A DNA stretch of 64,000 nucleotides, from contig CAVWAL010000009.1 in NCBI GenBank assembly GCA_963752935.1, forward strand, positions 372,001 to 436,000, read 5' to 3'. Both the position numbers and the translations under genes were made by a program. Under the pieces are notes generated by a model. The model saw only the letters and a program-made list of their open reading frames with translations. It was not told the origin of the DNA and did no database searches. Each line of letters opens with the position of its first letter. Position 1 is the stretch's first letter. Below, piece by piece: positions 53,193-64,000 of the stretch. Source of the DNA: RI-153 sp963752935 (GTDB taxonomy: Bacteria; Chloroflexota; Anaerolineae; Caldilineales; Caldilineaceae).

Positions 53193-54383
53193 TCAGGGGG
53201 TTTGGCGGAGGGCCGAGATGATCTTCTGGTCGGTCACGGGGAAGGGGAAGGTGTCGAGTTGGTCCAGGCCGATCCAGCGCCAATCGGCGCAGCCAATCGC
53301 CTTAGGTTCACCGGCCTGCCAGCGAGCGTGGAAGGCGTGCAGCGTGATGCGGAAATGGGTGTAGGCGTGTCTGACCGTCGCCACAGGCGCGCCCACCTCG
53401 ATGACGATGGCCAGTTCCTCGGCGATTTCGCGGCGCAGACAGGCAGCCAGATCGGCGTCATTCGCCTCCAACTTGCCACCGGGGAATTCCCACAGCCCAC
53501 CCAGCATTCCGTCCTGAGGGCGTTGGGCGATGAGCAGCGCCGACTGAAAAGGATCACCCTGCCAGATCACGCCGGCGGCCACATCATAGTGAGGCGTGCG
53601 CTTGCGCGGCGGCATCACCGGGCGCAGATGTTGCGTCTGATTGGCGTTGGCCGCGCAGAGATCTACCAGTGGGCAGATCAGACAGCGTGGGTTCTGGGGC
53701 GTGCAAATGGTTGCGCCCAGTTCCATGAGTCCCTCATTCACAGTTCCAGCAGCGCCATCCTCGGCAGCTTCAGCAATCTGCTGCGCCTTCGTCCACAACA
53801 GTTTGAGCGTTGCCGGTTCATTAATGGGCCGATCGATATCCCACAGGCGGCTAACCACGCGTTTGACATTGCCGTCGAGGATAGCAGCCGGTTGACCAAA
53901 GGCCATGCTCAAAATGGCCCCGGCCGTATAGGCGCCGATGCCGGGCAGCGCCAGGATCTGGTGGCGGTGGCGGGGCACCTCTCCATTGTGCCGTTCCACC
54001 ACGAGTTGGGCCGCTTTGTGCAGATTGCGGGCCCGGGCATAGTAGCCCAATCCCTCCCACAGTTTGAGCACATCCTGTTGATCGGCAGCGGCCAGATCGC
54101 GCAGCGTAGGGAAGCGCGCCATCCAGCGGTTGAAGTAGTCGATCACCGTCTCCAAGCGTGTCTGTTGCGCCATGATCTCGCTGATCCAGACGGCATAGGG
54201 ATCGCGTTGTCCCGCCGGCGCAGTGCGCCAGGGGAGGGGTCGCTGTTGATCGGGGTGCCAGGCAGAGAGCCGACGGGCGACCTGGTCTTCGAGAGAAAGA
54301 GTTGGACGAGACGTGATGGTCTTTCCTTTCGTTCGATATTCTGGCGCGTTCAGGGGTATTATAAGAACAGACACAGCAAGCAT
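53193..54383 (-). CDS. mutY: A/G-specific adenine glycosylase MutY
   Basis: The product of about 396 residues removes adenine mispaired with 8-oxoguanine. The helix-hairpin-helix and catalytic Asp are in LALPGIGAYTAGAILSMAFGQPAAILDGNVKRV, and the [4Fe-4S] cysteines are in CTPQNPRCLICPLVDLC (C-x6-C-x2-C-x5-C). A C-terminal NUDIX-like 8-oxoG recognition domain contains LGGLWEFPGGKLE. The conserved part starts at about RRLSAWHPDQQRPLPWR. The only in-frame ATG candidates are 54383 and 54428, which add residues without family similarity. An ATC at 54315-54317 sits right after AGGAAAG and would give a more typical start, so the start is uncertain. Confidence 0.9.
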   Translation of the reverse strand: MLAVSVLIIPLNAPEYRTKGKTITSRPTLSLEDQVARRLSAWHPDQQRPLPWRTAPAGQRDPYAVWISEIMAQQTRLETVIDYFNRWMARFPTLRDLAAADQQDVLKLWEGLGYYARARNLHKAAQLVVERHNGEVPRHRHQILALPGIGAYTAGAILSMAFGQPAAILDGNVKRVVSRLWDIDRPINEPATLKLLWTKAQQIAEAAEDGAAGTVNEGLMELGATICTPQNPRCLICPLVDLCAANANQTQHLRPVMPPRKRTPHYDVAAGVIWQGDPFQSALLIAQRPQDGMLGGLWEFPGGKLEANDADLAACLRREIAEELAIVIEVGAPVATVRHAYTHFRITLHAFHARWQAGEPKAIGCADWRWIGLDQLDTFPFPVTDQKIISALRQTP

Positions 54384-54440
54384 AGTGCAGTCTGGTATGT
54401 CTGGCAAACCTTTCAACACGCTCATCACAAGGGGTGGATC

Positions 54441-55487
54441 ATGAGCATTTCACGCGAACCGTTTGGACACTTTGGCAATCTCCCCGTTGAACTCTTCACG
54501 CTAACCAACGATCACGGTATCAGGGCGCAGATCATGAATTACGGCGGCATTATCGTCTCGCTGCTGACGCCGGACCGGCACGGGAATCTGGCCGACATCA
54601 CGCTTGGTTACGATACGCTGGACGAGTATATCGCGGTCAATCCCTTTTTCGGTTCGCTGGTGGGCCGCTACGCCAACCGCCTGCGCCGTGGTCGGTTCCA
54701 ACTGGATGGCGTCACCTATGCGCTGGCGCAGAACAACGGTGTCAATCACCTCCACGGCGGGCCGGGTGGCTTCAACCGTGTCGTGTGGCAACCCCAGATC
54801 GTCGACACCGCCCAGGGCGCGGGGCTGCAACTGACCTACCACAGCAAAGAGGGCGAAGAGGGGTATCCGGGCAGCCTGACGGCGACGGTAACCTATGCGC
54901 TGACCAATCAGAACGAATTACGCATCGACTATGCCGCCACCACCGATTCGGCCACGATCCTCAACCTCACCAATCATGCCTACTTCAATCTCGCCGGCAG
55001 CGGCGATATCCTTGAGCATGAGGTGTGGCTCGACGCTGACGCCTTCACGCCCACCGATGCAACCTTGATCCCAACCGGTGAGGTCCGCAGCGTTGAGGGC
55101 ACACCCATGGACTTCCGCCGGCGCACGCCGATCGGCGCGCGCATCGCCGACACATACGAACCGCTGCAACTGGCCGATGGCTATGATCACAACTGGGTGC
55201 TCAACCATGCACCGGGCGAACTGGCCCGATCCGCTGCCGTCTTCGAGCCGGGCAGTGGCCGAACGCTGGAAGTCTTTACGACACAGCCCGGCATCCAGTT
55301 CTACAGCGGCAACTTCTTGACAACCATGACCGGCAAAGGCGGCCAGACCTATCACAAGCGCTCGGGCCTCTGCCTGGAAACGCAACATTTCCCTGATTCG
55401 CCCAACCAGCCGAACTTCCCCTCTACCGTGCTGCGCGCCGGGGACGTGTATCGACAGACGACGGTGTTCCAGTTTTCAGCCGGCTAA
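54441..55487 (+). CDS. galM: Aldose 1-epimerase (galactose mutarotase)
   Basis: The 348-residue product interconverts alpha and beta anomers of galactose or glucose. Catalytic residues are recognisable: NNGVNHLHGGPGGFNRVVW and NLTNHAYFNLAG (active-site His) and the Glu in LETQHFPDSPNQPNFPS. YGGIIVSLLTPDRHGNLADITLGYD at the start is typical. I chose the ATG at 54441; the frame is open 413 codons further upstream only because it runs antisense to mutY. The weak ribosome binding site is AAGGGGTGG. Confidence 0.96.
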   Translation: MSISREPFGHFGNLPVELFTLTNDHGIRAQIMNYGGIIVSLLTPDRHGNLADITLGYDTLDEYIAVNPFFGSLVGRYANRLRRGRFQLDGVTYALAQNNGVNHLHGGPGGFNRVVWQPQIVDTAQGAGLQLTYHSKEGEEGYPGSLTATVTYALTNQNELRIDYAATTDSATILNLTNHAYFNLAGSGDILEHEVWLDADAFTPTDATLIPTGEVRSVEGTPMDFRRRTPIGARIADTYEPLQLADGYDHNWVLNHAPGELARSAAVFEPGSGRTLEVFTTQPGIQFYSGNFLTTMTGKGGQTYHKRSGLCLETQHFPDSPNQPNFPSTVLRAGDVYRQTTVFQFSAG

Positions 55488-55554
55488 CATCGTTTTCTGA
55501 TAAGAGTTGTCTCACACGGAGACGGCTTTGCGGGATCTGACCCAGGAGGAAACA

Positions 55555-55980
55555 ATGGCAGAACTTAAGACAAAGAAGAACGACCAGAGCGTGGAGGCAT
55601 TTCTCAACGCGGTTGAGGACGAAACGAAACGAAAGGACTGTTTCACTCTTGTGGAGTTGATGCAAGAGATCACGGGCAGCGACGGTGCCATGTGGGGCGA
55701 CAGTATCGTTGGCTTTGGCAGCTATCACTATGAATACGCCAGTGGACGGAGTGGAGATTGGTTCGTTTCGGGCTTCGCCCCGCGCAAACAGAACCTGACA
55801 CTCTACATCATGGCCGGTTTCGACGAGTATGATGCCATCCTTGAACGATTGGGGAAGCACAAAACGGGCAAGTCCTGTCTATACATCAAGCGATTGAGCG
55901 ATATTGATATCAACGCATTGCGCGAGCTGATTGCAGCATCAGTGGCGCACATGCAGCGCTCCAATGCAGACGAAGCATAA
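55555..55980 (+). CDS. DUF1801 domain protein (YdhG-like)
   Basis: The 141-residue product has the DUF1801 pattern KRKDCFTLVELMQEITGSDGAMWGDSIVGFGSYHYEYASGRSGDWFVSGFAPRKQNLTLYIM. These small proteins are widespread and largely uncharacterised. CCAGGAGGAAAC gives a strong ribosome binding site for the ATG at 55555. It follows galM by 67 bases and precedes the DinB gene by 32, so the latter two may be co-transcribed. Confidence 0.85.
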   Translation: MAELKTKKNDQSVEAFLNAVEDETKRKDCFTLVELMQEITGSDGAMWGDSIVGFGSYHYEYASGRSGDWFVSGFAPRKQNLTLYIMAGFDEYDAILERLGKHKTGKSCLYIKRLSDIDINALRELIAASVAHMQRSNADEA

Positions 55981-56012
55981 CGTTCTAGAAACCCAAGAAG
56001 GAGGAAGTCGCC

Positions 56013-56507
56013 ATGCAGATCGATGCGGTGATCCGGTCGCAATATCATGCGGCGCTGGCCATGCTCAAGCAGACCATCGAACGTTGCCCCGATCCAGTGT
56101 GGACAGTCCCTACGACGACACAACCATTTTGGCATATCGCCTATCACACCCTCTTCTATACGCACCTTTATCTGCAACCGTCTGCCGCTGAATTTGTGCC
56201 GTGGGAGCGCCACCGCGAGGAATATGAATTCATGGGGCCGTTGCCGTGGCCGCCGCATCGTCTGCCGGCAATCGGTGATCCCTACGCCAAGGCGGATGTC
56301 CTCGATTATCTGGCGTTCTGCGCGGCCGAAGTGGACGGCCGCGTCATCGCCCTGGATTGGGATGCTCCGTCCGGCTTCGACTGGCTGCCGTTTTCAAAGT
56401 TCGAACTGCAGCTCTACTCGCTGCGCCATTTGCAGCACCACACCGGAGAACTGGGCGAACGGCTCGGCCAGCAGCAGGTTCAGATCAACTGGGTGGGTCG
56501 GGGGTAG
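56013..56507 (+). CDS. DinB/YfiT-like four-helix bundle protein
   Basis: The 164-residue product has the DinB metal-site histidines: one in FWHIAYHTLFY (about residues 39-49) and two in LRHLQHHTGELGERL (about 138-152). DinB-like proteins are thiol- or metal-dependent transferases of mostly unknown substrate. An AAGGAGGAAG ribosome binding site precedes the ATG. Confidence 0.88.
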   Translation: MQIDAVIRSQYHAALAMLKQTIERCPDPVWTVPTTTQPFWHIAYHTLFYTHLYLQPSAAEFVPWERHREEYEFMGPLPWPPHRLPAIGDPYAKADVLDYLAFCAAEVDGRVIALDWDAPSGFDWLPFSKFELQLYSLRHLQHHTGELGERLGQQQVQINWVGRG

Positions 56508-56737
56508 GCCGCGCCCGAGGGCCGAGTGGCTCTCGATTTCAAACACGGGCAGCAACCATACAGACTCGTCGCACCACTCCCCGCTACATTGGGCGAACCT
56601 GTGATTGCCGGCGCGATTAGAGGATGGGCGAATGCAAGACCGCTCATCTTCTAGTCGCCCGATCTTTCAGGCTCGCCTCTCCTCAAACAAGCGCTTCACC
56701 TGCCGTCTATGCCTGATTCTCTATAGGACAAGTGCTC

Positions 56738-57352
56738 ATGGCCCGAATTCTGATCCTCTTTGCCCACCCTGCGCTAGAAAAATCGCGCGTCCATCGTGCC
56801 CTGGTTCGATCGCTGCCGACGTTGCCCCATCTCACCTTCCATGACCTGTACGAAGCCTACCCGACCTTCGATATTGATGTCGCCCATGAGCAGGCATTGT
56901 TAACGGCCCATGATCTGATCATCCTCCAGCACCCCTTTTTCTGGTATAGCACCCCGCCGCTGCTCAAACAGTGGGAAGATCTGGTGCTTGAGCACGGCTG
57001 GGCCTACGGATCGCAGGGGACGGCGCTGCACGGCAAAAAGATGCTCAGCCTGATCAGCGCGGGCGGCGGCGAATCGGCCTATCAACACGAAGGATACAAT
57101 CGGTTCACGATCCGTGAGTTGTTGGCGCCCATCGAGCAGACTGCCTTCCTGTGTGGCATGGATTATCTGCCGCCCTACGTGATCCACGGCACCCACCGCA
57201 TGAATGAAGCGGATATCGCAGCCGGCGCCGAAGAGTACGCTCAACTGCTGACGGCGCTTCACAACGACGAAATCGACCTTGACAGCGTGCGCGAACAGGA
57301 CACGCTCACCCAGGTCTGGTCCACAGTGGGCAAGGAGACGGTGACAAGATGA
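56738..57352 (+). CDS. NAD(P)H-dependent flavodoxin-like oxidoreductase (KefG/KefF type)
   Basis: The 204-residue product fits the quinone-oxidoreductase/KefG family: ILILFAHPALEKSRVHRALVRSL (FMN phosphate loop region), FHDLYEAYPTFDIDVAHEQALL, HDLIILQHPFFWYSTPPLLKQWEDLVLEHGWAYG and LISAGGGESAYQ. In enterobacteria such proteins are ancillary subunits that activate KefB/KefC. Its stop overlaps the start of a KefC-like antiporter (ATGA), matching that role. Start at the ATG 56738; a GTG two codons earlier is possible. Confidence 0.93.
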   Translation: MARILILFAHPALEKSRVHRALVRSLPTLPHLTFHDLYEAYPTFDIDVAHEQALLTAHDLIILQHPFFWYSTPPLLKQWEDLVLEHGWAYGSQGTALHGKKMLSLISAGGGESAYQHEGYNRFTIRELLAPIEQTAFLCGMDYLPPYVIHGTHRMNEADIAAGAEEYAQLLTALHNDEIDLDSVREQDTLTQVWSTVGKETVTR

Positions 57353-59247
57353 GCAACGAATCGTTCTTCTTCCAGGCCTTCATCTACCTGTGCGCGGCGG
57401 TGATCTCGGTGCCGGTGGCCAAGCGGCTCGGTCTGGGATCGGTACTCGGTTATCTGCTGGCCGGCGTGATCATCGGTCCCTTTGCACTAGGGCTGGTGGG
57501 CAGCGAAGGCGAAGACGTGATGCACTTCGCCGAATTCGGCGTGGTGATGATGCTCTTCGTCGTGGGGCTGGAGCTGGAACCGTCGCTGCTGTGGCGGCTG
57601 CGCTCACCGATCCTGGGGTTGGGCGGGCTGCAAGTGGTGGTGACGTCGGCGATCATTACCGGGCTGGCCATCGCTTTTGGTCTGGACTGGCAGATGGCGC
57701 TGGCCGTGGGGCTGACGCTCTCGCTCTCGTCCACGGCGATTGTGCTACAAACCCTCAACGAAAAAGGCCTGATGAAATCGGCGGGTGGGCAGAGCGCCTT
57801 CTCGGTGCTCCTCTTTCAGGACATTGCCGTGATCCCGATGTTGGCCATCTTTCCACTGCTGGCGGTGGGTCATGCCGTCGAATCTGCCGACGGCCACGCC
57901 GCCGCCACCACCCTCGTCGCCGGTCTGCCCGCATGGGCACAGACACTGGCCGTGCTGGGCGCGGTGGCGGTCATCGTGCTGGGCGGACGCTTTCTGATGC
58001 GCCCGCTCTTGCGCGTTATCGCGCAGACACGGCTACGCGAAATCTTCACGGCAACTGCATTGCTGCTGGTGGTGGGGATCGCGCTGCTCATGAGTCAGGT
58101 GGGGCTGAGCCCGGCGCTGGGCACGTTCCTGGCGGGCGTGGTGCTGGCCAACAGCGAGTATCGTCACGAATTGGAAAGCGATATCGAGCCCTTCAAAGGG
58201 CTGCTGCTCGGCCTCTTTTTTATCGCCGTGGGCGCGTCGATCAACTTCAGCCTGATTTTGAGCAGCCCCGCTCTGATTCTTGGCCTGGTGATTGGCATCC
58301 TCATTGTCAAGTTTGTCGTGCTGCTGACACTGGCTCGCGTCTTCAAGCTGGGGCTGGATCAGAGTCTGCTCTTTGCCTTTGCGCTGCCTCAAGTCGGTGA
58401 ATTTGCCTTCGTGCTCTTCTCGTTCGCCAATCAGGAAGGCGTCCTCGGCCCTACGGTCACCGGCCCGCTGGTGGCGGCGGTGGCGCTCTCGATGGCGCTA
58501 ACGCCGCTGCTCATGATGGTGAACGAGCGCCTGCTGCAGCCGCGGCTTGGCACCCGCCAAACAGTTCGCGAGGCCGACGCCATCGGCGAAGAAAGCCCTG
58601 TGCTGATCGCGGGCTACGGCAGCTTCGGCTCCACCGTGGGGCGACTGCTCAGCGCCAACGGCATCCATGCCACGGTGCTCGACAACGACTCGGATCGGGT
58701 CGACCTGTTGCGCCGCCTGGGGTTGAAGGTCTACTACGGCGACGCCTCGCGCCATGATCTGCTGGAAACAGCGGGGGCAGCAGAGGCCCGGCTCATCATC
58801 CTGGCGCTGGACAGCCCCGAAAAAACGCTCGAACTCGTCCACACCGTACGCAAACACTTCCCGCGGCTCACCATCCTGGCGCGGGCGTTTGATTGGTCCG
58901 ATGCCCATGATCTGCTGGAAGCGGGCGTCGAACACGTCTACCGCGACAGCCTGGACACCTCGTTGCGCCTGGGGACGGATGCCATGCGTGCGCTGGGCTT
59001 CCGCGCCTATCAGGCCCAGCGCGCCGCCCAGAAGTTCCAACGCCACGACGAAGCAACGCTGCGCCAGCTCAGCGGTCAACGCCAGAATCGCACCGAGTAC
59101 ATCCACTCCGCCCGCCAGCGCATCGCCGAGCTGGAACAGATCCTGTTGGCCGATCTGACGGAGACCGGCAACGAACGCGATCTCGGCTGGGATCCAGAAT
59201 CACTGCGCAAGGAATTCAGCCAACAGCCGATCTCGAGTCAGGCGTGA
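57349..59247 (+). CDS. CPA2 family cation:proton antiporter with NAD-binding RCK domain (KefB/KefC type)
   Basis: The 632-residue product has a membrane part of 12-13 helices (residues 5-385, with VAKRLGLGSVLGYLLAGVIIGPFALGL at the start). A TrkA-N (RCK) domain follows (about 415-530) with the NAD motif VLIAGYGSFGSTVGRLL and DNDSDRVDLLRRLGLKVYYGDASRHDLL. A charged helical tail of about 85 residues ends it. It should exchange K+ for H+ under electrophile or pH stress, gated through the RCK domain and the KefG-like partner encoded just upstream with an ATGA overlap. The family call is secure; ion specificity is inferred. Confidence 0.95.
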   Translation: MSNESFFFQAFIYLCAAVISVPVAKRLGLGSVLGYLLAGVIIGPFALGLVGSEGEDVMHFAEFGVVMMLFVVGLELEPSLLWRLRSPILGLGGLQVVVTSAIITGLAIAFGLDWQMALAVGLTLSLSSTAIVLQTLNEKGLMKSAGGQSAFSVLLFQDIAVIPMLAIFPLLAVGHAVESADGHAAATTLVAGLPAWAQTLAVLGAVAVIVLGGRFLMRPLLRVIAQTRLREIFTATALLLVVGIALLMSQVGLSPALGTFLAGVVLANSEYRHELESDIEPFKGLLLGLFFIAVGASINFSLILSSPALILGLVIGILIVKFVVLLTLARVFKLGLDQSLLFAFALPQVGEFAFVLFSFANQEGVLGPTVTGPLVAAVALSMALTPLLMMVNERLLQPRLGTRQTVREADAIGEESPVLIAGYGSFGSTVGRLLSANGIHATVLDNDSDRVDLLRRLGLKVYYGDASRHDLLETAGAAEARLIILALDSPEKTLELVHTVRKHFPRLTILARAFDWSDAHDLLEAGVEHVYRDSLDTSLRLGTDAMRALGFRAYQAQRAAQKFQRHDEATLRQLSGQRQNRTEYIHSARQRIAELEQILLADLTETGNERDLGWDPESLRKEFSQQPISSQA

Positions 59248-59280
59248 AGATTCAAAGCAAGGGGCAAGGGTGGCTCTTTG

Positions 59281-59501
59281 CCCATAGGCGTTAAGTTAAG
59301 GCTCTATGCTCCACGCCCCCCGCATCCTCGTGTGCAGGCAAGAGAATTGGCCACAAAGAGCACAAAGAACGCAAAGAAGAGAGGGAAACGTCCTTATCTA
59401 TGTGTTCTTTGTGTTCTCTGTGGCTATTCCCCTCTGGACTTGACGCCAGGAGGGAAGACCCCGGCACTTGCTCGAACGGAGCTTATCTAAACGCCTATGG
59501 G
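59281..59501. repeat. Nested palindromic (MITE-like) element of about 220 bp
   Basis: The outer arms are CCCATAGGCGTTAAGTTAAG (59281-59300) and its near-complement at 59481-59501. The inner arms are GGCCACAAAGAGCACAAAGA (from 59349) and its near-complement at about 59401-59425 (TTCTTTGTGTTCTCTGTGGC). The inner ACAAAGA-type wording resembles a motif I recall seeing dispersed in unrelated bacteria, but I cannot verify that. The element fills the gap between the antiporter and U32 genes; it has no coding frame. The TIR-like outer arms suggest a non-autonomous mobile origin. Confidence 0.65.
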
Positions 59502-59579
59502 GTCTTTGCCTCTCCGCGTCCTTGCGTTGAATCTTCTTCTGTTTTGCAGGAATCGAACCGGTCAAAGTAGAGTATTCAT

Positions 59580-62102
<2,523 letters not shown>

Positions 62103-62242
62103 TGACGGCGTGCCGTCCATCCCCGACCTATTGTCTATTGAATTGTGGCCTACCACACACAAACACCGTGTTCCCGATCATGGACCACGCCCGACCTCGC
62201 TGCGATGATAGGCAAAACGCCACCCATCACAACGAGGATCCT

Positions 62243-62587
62243 ATGGAAGTCATTGTCCGCCGTCACCGCGATGGTAGCCGCACCGAATATACCTACGACG
62301 ACGCCCAACGGCACATTCGCACCACAGACTTCGACGTCGACGACGGCATCTCCTGTGACATTCACTACGATTACAACGACTCGAGTCAGGTAAACGGCTG
62401 GCGTGTCTATCAACCCGCCGATGTTCTGTTTATGCGCTTTGAGCGCCGCTATCATCCCAACGGCGAGATCGAAGAATTTCAGTACAGCCCCGAGGGTGAC
62501 CTTCAATTTCGTTTTGTCGAACGCTTTGACGAAGAAAAACGCTGGCAGCAGATCACCTACGATGCGTGCGGCCGCAAGCTGGAATGA
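62243..62587 (+). CDS. Small protein with YD-like repeat wording, unknown function
   Basis: The 114-residue product begins MEVIVRRHRDGSRTEYTYDD and ends ITYDACGRKLE. The GSRTEYTYDDAQR and TYDACGRKLE segments resemble YD (Rhs-type) repeats, but no Rhs core or secretion signal is present. Acidic and aromatic residues dominate. GAGGAT lies before the ATG at 62243; the frame is open upstream without conserved wording. The dispersed repeat copy 2 begins three bases after its stop. The function is unknown. Confidence 0.6.
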   Translation: MEVIVRRHRDGSRTEYTYDDAQRHIRTTDFDVDDGISCDIHYDYNDSSQVNGWRVYQPADVLFMRFERRYHPNGEIEEFQYSPEGDLQFRFVERFDEEKRWQQITYDACGRKLE

Positions 62588-62590
62588 TCA

Positions 62591-62724
62591 GTTCTGATGT
62601 TCAGGGCAGCTACCCAGAACGGACCGGCACGGAGGCCGGTCCCTACACGTAGGGATGGACCTCCGTGTCCATCCGTCGTGGCTTCCCGCTAGACATGGAC
62701 CCACCCAATAATTTGGGACACACC
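62591..62724. repeat. 134-bp dispersed repeat, copy 2
   Basis: Ungapped alignment to 746-879 with about nine mismatches, same orientation. Both hairpins (62621-62642 and 62653-62674) and their complementary loops are unchanged; the substitutions fall outside the hairpin stems and loops. It lies between a small hypothetical gene and an aldo/keto reductase, in a gap of similar kind to that of copy 1. Confidence 0.85.
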
Positions 62725-62830
62725 CCACCCCGCTGCACAGCAGTTGACCTCTCGACCTCAATCGACTATGCTCGTGTCACCGACTGAGCAATCCTACCCT
62801 CGAACGAGAATCAAAACGAAAGGTTCACCA

Positions 62831-63763
62831 ATGTCCGAAACGATTGAGCGAAATGCCGGCGGGCTGCCGGTGCGCGAACTGGGTAAAACCGGGCTGAAGG
62901 TTTCTATTATCGGCTTTGGCGGCGGCCACTTCGTCCGCTCGCATGTTGACGAGGCCACGTCCGTTCGACTGGTGCACAGCGCCATCGACGCCGGCGTGGA
63001 CTTCATCGACACGGCCTGGGAGTATCATAACGGCGAGTCTGAGCGACGGATGGGGTTGGCGCTCAACGATCGTCGTCAGCGGGTGACGCTGATGACCAAA
63101 GTCTGCGCCCGCGATCGCAAGACGGCTGAGGATCAACTGCACGACAGCCTGCGCCGCCTGCAGACCGACGTGATCGACGTTTGGCAATTCCACGAGGTCA
63201 ACTACGACAACGACCCCGATTGGATCTTCCGGGCCGAAGGCGCCCTGGAAGCGGCGTTGGCAGCACGTCAGGCGGGCAAGATCCGCTTCATTGGCTTTAC
63301 GGGGCACAAAAGCCCGCACATCATGCTCAAAATGCTGGCCCAAGACTTCGACTGGGACACCTGCCAGATGCCCATCAACGCCGCCGACGCCCACTATCGC
63401 AGCTTTCAGAAGGAAGTGCTGCCCGAATTGGTGAAGCGTGGCATCGGCTGCATCGGCATGAAGAGCCTGGGCGGCAACGGCAAAATCGTCAGCGGACTCG
63501 GCCTGACGGCGCAGCAGGCGCGGCGCTTTTCGCTGTCATTGCCCATCAGCACATTGGTTTGTGGCATCGAATCGATGGAGAATTTAGAGCAAGACGTGGC
63601 AATTGCCCGCAACTTCACGCCCATGTCCAACGAGGAAAAAGAAGGTCTCCTGGCATCAATCGTGGAAGAGGCCAGCGACGGGCGCTACGAGTGGTTCAAG
63701 AGTACGCAGCATTTTGACTCACAGGTTCATCGCGATCAGCATGGCTTCCCGCAGTTGCAGTAG
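62831..63763 (+). CDS. Aldo/keto reductase
   Basis: The 310-residue product has the barrel motifs VRELGKTGLKVSIIGFGGGH, FIDTAWEYHNGESERRMGLAL (Asp, Tyr), VTLMTKVCARD (Lys) and DVWQFHEVNYDND (His). AGKIRFIGFTGHKSPHIML is also typical. It ends with a polar tail of about 45 residues. It differs from the aldo/keto reductase at 26695-27693 in its shorter length and in HEVN in place of HHID. Start at the ATG 62831, where the family begins; the ribosome binding site AAAGG is weak. The substrate is unknown. Confidence 0.93.
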   Translation: MSETIERNAGGLPVRELGKTGLKVSIIGFGGGHFVRSHVDEATSVRLVHSAIDAGVDFIDTAWEYHNGESERRMGLALNDRRQRVTLMTKVCARDRKTAEDQLHDSLRRLQTDVIDVWQFHEVNYDNDPDWIFRAEGALEAALAARQAGKIRFIGFTGHKSPHIMLKMLAQDFDWDTCQMPINAADAHYRSFQKEVLPELVKRGIGCIGMKSLGGNGKIVSGLGLTAQQARRFSLSLPISTLVCGIESMENLEQDVAIARNFTPMSNEEKEGLLASIVEEASDGRYEWFKSTQHFDSQVHRDQHGFPQLQ

Positions 63764-63773
63764 GAGTCATTCG

Positions 63774-63832
63774 TGTGAGTGTGGATGGGACGGCGCATCG
63801 GTGTATGCGCTGTCCCATCCACAATCTCACAC
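63774..63832. terminator. Bidirectional hairpin terminator
   Basis: TGTGGATGGGACGGCGCAT (63780-63798) pairs with ATGCGCTGTCCCATCCACA (63805-63822 region) with one mismatch, and outer GTGTGAG/CTCACAC bases extend the stem. It lies between the plus-strand aldo/keto reductase and the minus-strand peptidase gene. Confidence 0.75.
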
Positions 63833-63872
63833 GGCGGTAAATAACTTAAGAAACGCTGCCCGCGTAACAAGG

Positions 63873-64000
63873 CTAAATCGTCACCGTATCGCTCAACGCG
63901 TTGACCAACAGCCGCACGCAATTCTGCACGTCGTCATAGTCGACCATCTGTGACGGTTGATGGACATACCGCGAGGGGACGGAGACGGCCCCCGCCCGCA
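63873..64000 (-). CDS. C-terminal end of an M42-type aminopeptidase (partial)
   Basis: The minus-strand frame from the window edge to a stop at 63873-63875 reads AGAVSVPSRYVHQPSQMVDYDDVQNCVRLLVNAL, which fits the end of M42 glutamyl-aminopeptidase/endoglucanase-type metallopeptidases (SVPxRYxHxPxxM with the last metal-ligand His). About 42 residues are visible; the metal-binding core is outside the window. Confidence 0.75.
   Translation of the reverse strand, partial: RAGAVSVPSRYVHQPSQMVDYDDVQNCVRLLVNALSDTVTI

Noticed and set aside
53202..54440. Extended start of the galM frame
   Set aside because: The upstream 413 codons are antisense to mutY; the conserved mutarotase begins at the ATG 54441.

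Overview
The window is a GC-rich bacterial chromosome segment that most resembles a Chloroflexota genome of the Anaerolineae/Caldilineae type. That placement is inferred from protein flavour: a ParB-like/universal-stress fusion, PT-rich lipoproteins, 7TM histidine kinases with a LuxR partner, a tig-clpP-clpX block, a GH127-like hydrolase and a CoxMSL-type molybdenum hydroxylase. No rRNA or tRNA gene was found to settle it. Most genes are housekeeping or metabolic, in short operons of mixed orientation. No phage, integron, CRISPR array or intact insertion sequence was seen.

Layout. 1-9150: a partial gene, a HIT protein, a dispersed repeat, a membrane-stress-like operon (frameshifted hydrophilic protein, DUF1469 holin-like protein, DUF3618 protein), a YihY/BrkB protein, an orphan sugar-binding lipoprotein, an SDR and a ParB-like/USP fusion. 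9362-14455 (minus): sucA-sucB-hslO. 14877-18750 (minus): padR, ABC ATPase and FtsX/MacB permease. 19000-20680: crcB with a DUF190-CBS gene. 20689-31612: aminoglycoside-nucleotidyltransferase-like gene, epimerase, GH127-like hydrolase, nitroreductase, a redoxin with an in-frame TGA that looks like selenocysteine, aldo/keto reductase, an Rpn-type nuclease with a repeat tail, and a frameshifted comEC. 31950-36633: DUF4399 lipoprotein, 7TM protein, histidine kinase and response regulator. 37261-41231: molybdenum hydroxylase (M-S-L) with a MoaD-like protein. 41365-46082: orphan DNA methylase, sialidase-like protein and mutL. 46330-50623: tig, clpP, clpX. 50757-54383 (minus): NAD(P)-binding protein, membrane protein, HtrA protease and mutY. 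54441-59247: galM, DUF1801, DinB, KefG-like and KefC-like genes. 59580-64000: U32 peptidase (RlhA-like), a small YD-like protein, aldo/keto reductase and the end of an M42-type peptidase.

The most notable signal is at 25911-26486. A thioredoxin-fold lipoprotein has TGA exactly where the first cysteine of a CPPC active site belongs, and a perfect 7-bp stem with a GTG loop lies at the spacing expected of a bacterial SECIS. The second is a 134-bp element present twice (746-879 and 62591-62724) at a constant ungapped offset; it carries two hairpins whose loops are complementary. A third is a family of ATGATG-type palindromes in at least four gene gaps. Eight apparent single-base frameshifts affect six otherwise well-conserved genes. 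In every case the total length becomes a whole number of codons once the shifts are corrected, so they look like assembly indels or recent mutations.
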